DNA of 64,000 bases, taken from positions 62,001 to 126,000 of the forward strand of contig NZ_JAMBLT010000003.1 of NCBI RefSeq assembly GCF_023336895.1. Direction: 5' to 3'. How positions within the stretch are numbered: the stretch's first letter is position 1; each line of letters opens with the position of its first letter. The notes beneath the pieces were generated by a model. That model searched no databases and had not been told where the DNA came from. It was given only the letters and a program-made list of their open reading frames with translations. Origin of the DNA: Parasutterella secunda. Lineage in GTDB: Bacteria > Pseudomonadota > Gammaproteobacteria > Burkholderiales > Burkholderiaceae_F. The position numbers were made by a program, and so were the translations under genes. Below, piece by piece: positions 24,131-31,627 of this stretch.

Positions 24131-24258
24131 AAAAACTCGCTAGGAAAATGTTAGATATCCCGAAAAACTCGCTGGGAAAATGTAAGATTTTTGGAAAAAG
24201 TCGCTAGGAAAACGTAATTTTTCGTGTTAAAGTGACTAAAAAATGTAATTAGAGCGAC
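24131..24258. repeat. Four tandem 32-bp repeats before the DUF4143 ATPase gene
   Basis: Units start at 24131, 24163, 24195 and 24227, each exactly 32 bases. The first three share AAAAACTCGCTAGGAAAATG with few changes; the fourth is decayed. The array ends seven bases before the ATG at 24266. Spacing of three helical turns suggests a protein array binding one DNA face, that is, an operator for this gene. There are no unique spacers, so it is not a CRISPR. Confidence 0.75.
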
Positions 24259-24265
24259 GAAATCT

Positions 24266-25585
24266 ATGCTTAAGCGAAAAATTGAAAAAACACTCTTGAA
24301 TTGGCTCAATACGGAAAATCGGAATCCGTTGATTTTGAAAGGCTGCAGGCAATGCGGAAAAACATTTTCTGTGTTGCGATTTGCTCAACAACACTACAAA
24401 CACGTTGTGTACTTGAATTTCTTCGAAAATCCGGATTACAGAACGATTTTTGAAGGATCGCTTAAAGTTGACGATGTCGTTTTAATGATGAGTGCGTTTG
24501 TCGGTGCAAACGTTCGCTTTATACCTCACGAGACAGTCATTGTCTTAGATGAAATTCAAGAGTGCCCCAGAGCTCGTGCGGCTCTGAAATTTTTCAAGCT
24601 GGATGGTCGTTTTGACGTTTTAGCAACGGGTTCGTTATTGGGTATTAGCGGCTATCGTTCGGAAGACTATTCTGTGCCGGTGGGCTATGAAACCATTATT
24701 GATATGTTTCCGTTGGATTTTGAGGAATTCCTTTGGGCCAATGGGATTGAGGATTCTTTGATAGTTCTTCTAAAGCAGTGTCTGGAAGAGGAAAGGCCCG
24801 TTCCTGAAGCGTTGCACCAACGGATGAGAGACTTATTGCTGCAATATGTTGTTGTGGGCGGAATGCCTCATATTGTTGATCAGTTCATTAAAGAAAAAAA
24901 TGTCGCCTTCGTTCGTGAAGAGCAAAAACTTTTGATTCGCTCCTTTGAGGACGATATGGTCAAATATGCACAAGGTGCGGATAAATCACGAATTCGTGAG
25001 TGTTTTGAATCAATTCCGAAGCAACTTGCTCGAGACAACAAGAAATTCCAATTTTCTTTGATTAAAAAGACTGCGCGTTCTAACCAGTATGTTGGAAGTC
25101 TTCAATGGCTGGAAGATACTGGGTTAATTCGTCGTTGCTACAACCTGACGCTGCCTGAATTGCCACTTGAGGGTAATGCTTGTCATGATAAGTTCAAAGT
25201 CTATATGTCAGACACCGGTCTTTTTGTCGGGATGTTGGAAGACGGTACGGAGCGTGACATTTTACAAGGTGATCTCTTTGGGTATAAAGGGGCGATTTTT
25301 GAAAATTTAGTGGCGGATTTCTTCATCAAAATGAAAAGGCCTTTGTATTACTTCCAAAAAGATACAGGGCTAGAGGTCGACTTTGTTATGCGTTACAAGG
25401 GTGCGGCAGTTTTGCTGGAAGTGAAAGCAACTTCTGGTAATACGAAAAGCACGCGCACTATTTTGAAGCATCCGGAGAAGTATCACGTGCATTCGGCCAT
25501 AAAACTCGGGGACTACAACGTGGGCCGTCGTGAACAGCTTTTGACTTTGCCTTTATATATGGGATTTTTGCTTACTGAGCGGTGA
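24266..25585 (+). CDS. DUF4143-type AAA ATPase
   Basis: A 439-residue protein of the common ATP-binding/DUF4143 family. Walker A is the variant GCRQCGKT at 26-33 and Walker B VIVLDEIQE near 91-99. The C-terminal DUF4143 domain carries GLEVDFVMRYKGAAVLLEVKAT, a PD-(D/E)XK-nuclease-like D-x(n)-EVK pattern. The family is widespread and its function is unsettled. A ribosome site is not obvious (GCGACG); the tandem repeats directly upstream may control it. The NERD-helicase gene follows after 70 bases in the same direction. Confidence 0.82.
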   Translation: MLKRKIEKTLLNWLNTENRNPLILKGCRQCGKTFSVLRFAQQHYKHVVYLNFFENPDYRTIFEGSLKVDDVVLMMSAFVGANVRFIPHETVIVLDEIQECPRARAALKFFKLDGRFDVLATGSLLGISGYRSEDYSVPVGYETIIDMFPLDFEEFLWANGIEDSLIVLLKQCLEEERPVPEALHQRMRDLLLQYVVVGGMPHIVDQFIKEKNVAFVREEQKLLIRSFEDDMVKYAQGADKSRIRECFESIPKQLARDNKKFQFSLIKKTARSNQYVGSLQWLEDTGLIRRCYNLTLPELPLEGNACHDKFKVYMSDTGLFVGMLEDGTERDILQGDLFGYKGAIFENLVADFFIKMKRPLYYFQKDTGLEVDFVMRYKGAAVLLEVKATSGNTKSTRTILKHPEKYHVHSAIKLGDYNVGRREQLLTLPLYMGFLLTER

Positions 25586-25655
25586 GGTCAAGAGGATCGA
25601 AATAATCTCTTTAAGACAAAGAGCGTCTGAATTAATGGCACATAGAGGTATTCAT

Positions 25656-27257
25656 ATGGACGAACAAAAGACCAGACAGGGTGAGATTGCTGAATTAATG
25701 GTGAAGAAAAAATTGGAAGATTTGCCACCGGGATATTCTGTAATCGCCAACGTGGATATTGCGGCTGAAGGTAAAAGTTCTGAACTGGATACCGTTGTGG
25801 TTACACCGACTGGCGTTATTGTTGTCTTAGAAGTTAAAGCGGGTAATCTAATAGCGGATGAATCCGGACACGTGGTGCGTGACTATGGAGCCGGAGGTCA
25901 AAAGGATATTGTTAAACAGTTAAATAGGCAGGGAGGAATTGTCAGAAATCGTTTAGCTGCTTTTGCGAAGAATCTAACTATTCGCTCGTTTCTCGTTTTA
26001 CCAACCGGAAAACTGGATGGATACGGAATCGGTATTGATTCGGCCAGGGTCATCGATGCGGATCGTATGGATGAACTCTGCAATATCATTCTGGACTGCG
26101 ACCGATTGCCGCATAATCATGACGTCTCTAAAGATACAATCGTCGAGTTTTTAGAAAATCATTGTGTTGTCAAACAAAGTTTGAGCTCCATTTCTGAAAC
26201 GCTGGATATCCGGTGTAGGGAATTATCTTCAGGATTGGCCACCTGGATTCCTAGAATTGAATCGCCTTTGGCTGTTGTAGAAGTTAATGCACCGGCCGGT
26301 GCCGGTAAAACGCAGCTTGCGTTGTCGCTCTTACAAAAAGCCCATCAAGAAAAAAGAAGTGCCTGGTACATCAATACGACCCGCAACATCGCTCAAAAGC
26401 TTCAGGATCACCCCATTAATCAGCATGTTGAATTCATTGGTACATGGCATGAATTGGCGATTGAGAAAACCCGAGCTGAAGATCCTGCAGATATTGATTC
26501 ACTGAAATTAAGCCAGTATTTCAATGACGTGTCTGAGGCGTTTGTTCAGAAATTAGAAGATGGTAACTATTCCATTGATTGCATCGTGTTGGATGATGCT
26601 CAAGATTTGAAATCTGATTGGGTGGTGGCGTTAACGCAGGCTCTATCATCTGATGGAACACTCTACGTCTTATCAGATCCCAATTTCAAAACTGGTGAAA
26701 CTGTTGAATTTACTGAATCTGTCCGAGTGAATTCCGCAGAAACCGCTCGCATACCGCAGAGGGTAACGCAAGTAATCAATGAACTGGCGCTTACCTCTAG
26801 CCCTCTGGTCTCTACGAGTCCCTATCAAGGGGATGTTCCTGCTTTTTTCACCTATAGCGGTCCCGCGCAACTTTTAAAAGAAACGAGAAGGGCAGTTGAT
26901 GAGGCTCGAAAAGAGGGCTTTTCTGATGATCAAATCGCCATCTTGTCGATGAAGGGACGTCATTCGTCAGAGATTTTATGTTCACCAACACTGGGATTAG
27001 ACAAATATTCGCTTAAACAACCGTTGGATGAGTTTAAAAACGGTCGTCAGCTCTTTAGTGACGGAACAATCTTTAACGATACGGTGAGACGTTTTAAAGG
27101 ACTTCAGGCGCCGTGCATTATTTTGACAGAAGTGGATTTTGATGAATTAGACGACCAAACCAAGTCTTTGCTTTATCTGGGCATGACTCGGGCTTCCATG
27201 AGTTTGAAAATCGTTTTAACGGACGCTTTTGCTCAAAAATTAGCCGCTTGTCTCTGA
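25656..27257 (+). CDS. NERD-domain nuclease fused to a superfamily 1-like helicase
   Basis: About 533 residues from the start at 25656, chosen because AGAGG lies seven bases before it (an in-frame ATG at 25635 lacks one). The N-terminal 150 residues are a NERD domain (QGEIAELMVKKKLEDL, ELDTVVVTPTGVIVVLEVKAG), a predicted nuclease fold. The rest is a UvrD/Rep-like ATPase with Walker A APAGAGKT near 211, Walker B VLDDAQD near 310 and the C-terminal motif LGMTRAS. NERD-helicases are linked with DNA processing and phage defence. It probably pairs with the DUF4143 gene upstream. Confidence 0.78.
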   Translation: MDEQKTRQGEIAELMVKKKLEDLPPGYSVIANVDIAAEGKSSELDTVVVTPTGVIVVLEVKAGNLIADESGHVVRDYGAGGQKDIVKQLNRQGGIVRNRLAAFAKNLTIRSFLVLPTGKLDGYGIGIDSARVIDADRMDELCNIILDCDRLPHNHDVSKDTIVEFLENHCVVKQSLSSISETLDIRCRELSSGLATWIPRIESPLAVVEVNAPAGAGKTQLALSLLQKAHQEKRSAWYINTTRNIAQKLQDHPINQHVEFIGTWHELAIEKTRAEDPADIDSLKLSQYFNDVSEAFVQKLEDGNYSIDCIVLDDAQDLKSDWVVALTQALSSDGTLYVLSDPNFKTGETVEFTESVRVNSAETARIPQRVTQVINELALTSSPLVSTSPYQGDVPAFFTYSGPAQLLKETRRAVDEARKEGFSDDQIAILSMKGRHSSEILCSPTLGLDKYSLKQPLDEFKNGRQLFSDGTIFNDTVRRFKGLQAPCIILTEVDFDELDDQTKSLLYLGMTRASMSLKIVLTDAFAQKLAACL

Positions 27258-27272
27258 GTGATCCAAGCGGCT
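27242..27272 (+). terminator. Hairpin overlapping the end of the NERD-helicase gene
   Basis: AGCCGCTTG (27242-27250) pairs with CAAGCGGCT (27264-27272) across the stop codon. No T-run follows, so termination is possible but unproven. Confidence 0.4.
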
Positions 27273-27298
27273 ACGATAGTTCATAATGTTGAGAACTC

Positions 27299-28279
27299 CT
27301 AGAGTTTGAGTTTTTCCACTCGAACGATTTGGGCTTCTTGTTCCCACATCTTGATCCAACCGTCAAGCAAAATGCTGTCAACCAGATCGGCTTCCAAGCG
27401 GTATAAACCCTTCTCCGGTTCTGTGATCTTTTGAGAGCGGTTAAAAGGAGACTCTTCCAAGTAGGTTTTCGTTTGAGGATTTTTAAAGTCCAGAATCAGA
27501 TGGATTAGTCTGGTCTTATCACCTGTGTAATTAAAGTGACGACTCTTAATGTAATCCTTGACTTTAAAGCCAGAGACGCCCTGAGCGTTGTCTTTTAGTT
27601 GCTTGACAGAGTCAATGCGGTGAAGGGCTAGATGACGATAGTTATCGTAGCCGTCAAATTGACAAACCAAATACAAACGGCCGTCCTGCTGTACTAAGCC
27701 CAAGGGACTCAAAATAGCTTCTTTCTTTTCGCCTTCTGCGTTGCGATATTTCACCTGAATTTTCTTTTCTTCGTAAAGAGCATTGGTGACATCATCGAAA
27801 ATTCTGGGTAGCACCTGAGGCGGAATGCGGGGAAGTGTGTCCGATACAACCGCGATCTTATCCAACCAATGACGCTCTTTTGTGACGTGGCCAAGTGGGG
27901 TGTCGAGTTTATCCATCGCAGCGTTAAAGAACGGATCCAGAGTTTTGGCAAGCTTCCCGGGTAATTGATATTTCAAATATTCCTGAATCAATTTCAGCAG
28001 CAAAGATTCTTGGGGTGATGGAGACAAGAAAGAAAAGGTGTTGCTGAAAGAGGCTAATCGATAACCATAAGGACGGGAACGAGTGTCGCGTTCAACTGGG
28101 ATTTCGTCTGATTCTGCAAGCTCTTTGAGGTAGCGCTGCAAAGTAAGTGTTTCAATTTCAATGCCAGCAGATTTCAAGCTTTGCATGATTTCTGTTGAAG
28201 TTACCCAGTGTCGCGGTAAGCGCTTGATGATTTCAAGGTAAACCAAAGCTTGGGAAAAGCCGGATGTTGTTCGCGCCAT
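27299..28279 (-). CDS. WYL-domain transcriptional regulator
   Basis: A 326-residue regulator. The first 75 residues form a winged helix (RHWVTSTEIMQSLKSAGIE, then LQRYLKELAESDEIP), followed by a linker and a WYL domain with GLVQQDGRLYLVCQFDGYDNYRHLALHRIDSV, the Sm-like fold that senses nucleic acids or nucleotides in this family, and a C-terminal WCX region. CTCC before the ATG gives a GGAG ribosome site. It lies 64 bases behind the unknown gene at 28344, same strand, so it is probably co-transcribed from the regulon promoter at 29196-29226. WYL proteins often activate DNA-damage or defence genes, so this is the best local candidate for the regulon activator. Confidence 0.82.
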   Translation of the reverse strand: MARTTSGFSQALVYLEIIKRLPRHWVTSTEIMQSLKSAGIEIETLTLQRYLKELAESDEIPVERDTRSRPYGYRLASFSNTFSFLSPSPQESLLLKLIQEYLKYQLPGKLAKTLDPFFNAAMDKLDTPLGHVTKERHWLDKIAVVSDTLPRIPPQVLPRIFDDVTNALYEEKKIQVKYRNAEGEKKEAILSPLGLVQQDGRLYLVCQFDGYDNYRHLALHRIDSVKQLKDNAQGVSGFKVKDYIKSRHFNYTGDKTRLIHLILDFKNPQTKTYLEESPFNRSQKITEPEKGLYRLEADLVDSILLDGWIKMWEQEAQIVRVEKLKL

Positions 28280-28343
28280 GATTTTTTCTCCTTTGACAAT
28301 ATGCTAGCTGAAATTGGGCGCGAAGGTTTCTTTTTTCTCAAAA

Positions 28344-29165
28344 TTAACCGACCCAACAGTGATCAATATCGGACTCATCTTGTGGCGCTTTGAAAACAAT
28401 TTCTAAGGCACCGAATTCAGAAAGTATTTCTGACTTGCATTCAGGCAGAAGCTTAAGGCACAGACGTTTGTCATGAATGTGGCGATGCAGCCAAAGCCAA
28501 TTTCCTTCGCTTTCATTTAAATAGGGTTCAATATCGACGGAATAAGCCCGAGAGCGGATAAAGCAAAGTCCGCTGTCTTGTTGCGTGTAGTAGGGCAGAT
28601 CATCGTCATAGAAAAAGAGTTCTCTGCCGCCGTCCCAATAAAACTTTGGCGTTTCATTTTTTGAGCACAAAGGTTTTAAATACTCTTTGCTGATCTCCAC
28701 AAATCCCAACCAAACATTTGAAAAGCCACTCATAAGCGTAGCGGCAATACGGTCGGCGAAATTGCTTTTCGCATAGTGAGGGTAGGCTTTTTCAATAACA
28801 GTTTTGATTTTTAGAATAATCGCATCTCGCTTATCGTTTCGCTTGCAGCGATCAATCACATTGCCTCTTGAATCCAAAAACTCGATCTTCCAAGTACTTT
28901 CTTTATGAAAAACGATGGTCGTGTGATTTTTCAATTCAAGAATGCGCCCAAGACGGATTTTTTTGTAGTCTTTAGGTGTTTCCGGCCAGCGTTTTTTCAA
29001 GGTGTAGGTCGTCAGTTTGGGGCCGTATTTTGTCGCGTCAGCGAAAAAACTTTTTTCATGGCAGGAGCATTCGCCGGGAGCCGCGCGGCGAATGGTTCTC
29101 AGAATATCTGAGCCGATATTAAAAACCGCTTGGGAGATAATCAGAGAATATGGGTATTTTTTCAT
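28344..29165 (-). CDS. Unknown protein upstream of the WYL regulator
   Basis: A 273-residue basic-to-neutral soluble protein with a cysteine/histidine cluster early on (GECSCHEKSFF at about 31-41) and an aromatic C-terminal half (NWLWLHRHIHDKRLCLKLLP). No recognised domain. A strong regulon element is centred 54 bases before the ATG, and the WYL gene follows. Because the preceding bases lack a clear ribosome site (AAAAAAAG only), translation may be weak. It could be a co-regulator or an effector of the same response; nothing in the sequence decides this. Confidence 0.6.
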   Translation of the reverse strand: MKKYPYSLIISQAVFNIGSDILRTIRRAAPGECSCHEKSFFADATKYGPKLTTYTLKKRWPETPKDYKKIRLGRILELKNHTTIVFHKESTWKIEFLDSRGNVIDRCKRNDKRDAIILKIKTVIEKAYPHYAKSNFADRIAATLMSGFSNVWLGFVEISKEYLKPLCSKNETPKFYWDGGRELFFYDDDLPYYTQQDSGLCFIRSRAYSVDIEPYLNESEGNWLWLHRHIHDKRLCLKLLPECKSEILSEFGALEIVFKAPQDESDIDHCWVG

Positions 29166-29195
29166 CTTTTTTTACTGCATTGTTTTTTCGGTATT

Positions 29196-29226
29196 AAGAT
29201 AAAAAACAGTCCCTCATTTTATGAAA
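29196..29226 (-). promoter_or_regulatory. Regulon promoter element for the unknown gene/WYL unit
   Basis: On the minus strand: TTTCATAAAATGAGG (29226-29212), 10 bases, then TATCTT (29201-29196). The centre is 54 bases before the ATG at 29165. Confidence 0.65.
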
Positions 29227-29629
29227 GATTCATTTCAATAAGATTGAAAATAAGCCAAAAGTAAGGAATAACAATTAGCAAGATTGCGCATATGTAGATG
29301 GGAGATTATGGATGGAAGATTAGTTTGGGTGAGATGACAAAGATGTGAGGCAATATATGAGGAGGAATCTGTTGAAGGGGCTCTGTGATAACAGTGATTC
29401 CGTCTGACCGATGATCTTTTTTCATGACTGATCTACAGGGGCTTCTAATGCATCCATTCCAGCACTTGATTCAAAGAAAGGGAATAGATTTTTGATAGAT
29501 GGCAAACATTTACTGAATTATTTTCTCTTTACTGAAGAGTCAAGGTAAATCACGATAACATAGTACTAATTGATAAAATTCCTGAAAAGCATTTGGATGC
29601 CATTGCAGAATTTGTAAACGAGGCGGTTT
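29227..29629. other. Intergenic region at the edge of the AT-rich island
   Basis: No full gene. On the plus strand a frame ending at 29640 reads DKIPEKHLDAIAEFVNEA without a start codon, which looks like the tail of a lost gene (perhaps an antitoxin-like protein). From about here to 40.7 kb base composition is visibly more AT-rich than on either side, so this is a plausible insertion boundary. I see no direct repeats or tRNA at the edge. Confidence 0.4.
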
Positions 29630-31627
29630 ATGCATACTAATAACAATCCCATTGGACTAAAAACCATAGAAGATATATTAGGACTAAATTTTTTAATTCC
29701 TGCCTACCAAAGGGGATATCGTTGGTCAGCTCAGCTTGTTGAAGATTTACTTTCTGACTTACAAGAGTTTTTTGATTCAAGGAAGGACAATAGTTGCTAC
29801 TGTTTACAACCTTTAGTAGTTAAACATAATGAATCTGCTGAGAGTGAGCTTGTAAAAAAAATTCACAAGGAACAATCACTCGAAAAAATAAAGAATTTGA
29901 TTGACAATAATGTGTGTTACGAAGTTATTGATGGACAACAACGTTTGACAACAATACTCATTATTCTGAAGTTTCTTAAACCGGAGAAAGAGACGTTTTC
30001 TATTAAGTATGAAACTCGTGAAGAAACTAACAAATTTTTTGAAACAAATAAATTAGATCAGGAACCGGACAACTGCAATATTGATATTCATTTTATTTGC
30101 GAAGCTTATAAAGCTGTTGAAGGATGGTTTCGAGGAAGACATATAACCATCAACCAAAAGGAATTATTTCTAACCTACATTCTTAAACGAGTTCAATTCA
30201 TATGGTATGAAACGGCTGATAAAAATCCTATCGAGGTCTTTACAAGATTGAATTTAGGAAAGATATCACTAACCAATTCTGAACTAATCAAAGCTCTTTT
30301 TCTGAATCGTGCCAATTATGGCAGTTATCCTGATCTTGATGTTAAACGTCGCGAAATTGCCAATGAATGGGATGAAATCGAGCTGGCATTGCACAACGAG
30401 GAATTTTGGTATTTTCTTAATGACAAAGAGCCTTTAAGAAACGATACTCGTATTGATTTTTTGTTTGATTTAATTTACCAAACAGAGAAAGAGGACGGGG
30501 AAGGTGATCGCTTACCTGGAGATCAGTACCAGACATTTCGTTTTTTTTACAATCAATTTAGTCAGAAATCAATAAATAATAAAGAAAACGGAATAGATAA
30601 TAAAGAAAACGAACCAGGTAATAAAGAAGACAGAACCAATAAAAAGGGAAACATGAAACCGCTATGTTATTGGGAAAATAAAGTTAAACCTTGCTATTTA
30701 ATGCTTTGCGATTGGTATAACGATGTTGAGTTGTATCACTATATTGGTTTATGGCTAACTATAAAAGGAAATCAATTGAGTGCTCTAAAAAAAATCTGGG
30801 AAGGAAACGATCGTTCTGTGGATATTAAAAGGAATAAGGAATTATTTAAAAAAGAAATAAAAAAAAGGCTGCACGATAAACTAATTGCAATTAGAGATAA
30901 GGACTCTCCAACACAAAATAAAATAGAACTGAAGCCCCTTCTTCTTTTTCATAATATTCAAACAATTGTTGATCAAAATGCAACATCCGATAATTTTTTT
31001 GGCTCCATGAATAGATTCTCTTTCTATTTGTTTAAACATGAAAAATGGGATGTCGAACATATTAATTCTTTAACTGAAAATAAAGAAGAAAAACTGAAAG
31101 ATCAGATTTCATGGCTGAAGAACGCCCAATGGTACGTAGGACAAGACCTCAAGAAAAGAATTCGTGAATTTATAGATAAGTATGAATTAAAAAAGGATGA
31201 GAAAAAATCTGATTCGACAGCGGAATTTGAAAAACTAAAGGAAGCTTGTAGTGTAAAAAGTAACGATGATTGGAGTGAAGATGATAAGAATCGTTTATGG
31301 AATTATGCTTTGTTAAACTCTGCTATTAATAAGAGTTACAAAAACGACATTTTCCCAATAAAGCGTCAGATTATTTTAGAAAATGATACGGGTAGGAAAA
31401 AAGAAATTAAGTCAGATGGTGGTGTAAAAATTATTAAACAAGACCGTAAATTTGTGCCACCGTGCACTAAATTAGCCTTCTTGAAATACTTCTCCGATAA
31501 GCCGGATACTTTGGAAGATATTAATTATTGGACAAAAGAGGATGCCAAATATTATTTAAAAGATATTAATAAATGTTTGGAAGAAATCGGTGATGATATT
31601 AAAGAAATTAAGGAATTTTTGTTATGA
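29630..31627 (+). CDS. DUF262/HNH protein, GmrSD-like defence nuclease, gene 1
   Basis: A 665-residue protein with an N-terminal DUF262 domain (ParB/Srx-like NTPase fold) marked by IPAYQRGYRW near 24-33 and DGQQRLTT at 101-108, and a C-terminal HNH-like motif WDVEHI near 473-478, as in the DUF1524 half of GmrSD. GmrSD-type proteins are NTP-dependent type IV restriction enzymes that cut modified phage DNA. An Asn/Lys/Glu-rich repeat lies around 316-338. GAGG before the ATG supports the start. The stop overlaps the start of the next DUF262 gene (ATGA). The gene is very AT-rich and is probably acquired. Confidence 0.75.
   Translation: MHTNNNPIGLKTIEDILGLNFLIPAYQRGYRWSAQLVEDLLSDLQEFFDSRKDNSCYCLQPLVVKHNESAESELVKKIHKEQSLEKIKNLIDNNVCYEVIDGQQRLTTILIILKFLKPEKETFSIKYETREETNKFFETNKLDQEPDNCNIDIHFICEAYKAVEGWFRGRHITINQKELFLTYILKRVQFIWYETADKNPIEVFTRLNLGKISLTNSELIKALFLNRANYGSYPDLDVKRREIANEWDEIELALHNEEFWYFLNDKEPLRNDTRIDFLFDLIYQTEKEDGEGDRLPGDQYQTFRFFYNQFSQKSINNKENGIDNKENEPGNKEDRTNKKGNMKPLCYWENKVKPCYLMLCDWYNDVELYHYIGLWLTIKGNQLSALKKIWEGNDRSVDIKRNKELFKKEIKKRLHDKLIAIRDKDSPTQNKIELKPLLLFHNIQTIVDQNATSDNFFGSMNRFSFYLFKHEKWDVEHINSLTENKEEKLKDQISWLKNAQWYVGQDLKKRIREFIDKYELKKDEKKSDSTAEFEKLKEACSVKSNDDWSEDDKNRLWNYALLNSAINKSYKNDIFPIKRQIILENDTGRKKEIKSDGGVKIIKQDRKFVPPCTKLAFLKYFSDKPDTLEDINYWTKEDAKYYLKDINKCLEEIGDDIKEIKEFLL
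30575..30645 (+). repeat. Short in-frame tandem repeat inside DUF262 gene 1
   Basis: The unit AATAAAGAAAACG(GA) occurs three times with changes (near 30577, 30600 and 30620), giving an NKEN/NKED-rich linker. It lies at a domain boundary and may vary in length between strains. Confidence 0.5.

Noticed and set aside
24131-24258. CRISPR array
   Set aside because: The 32-bp units are contiguous with no unique spacers and no cas genes nearby; they are plain tandem repeats.
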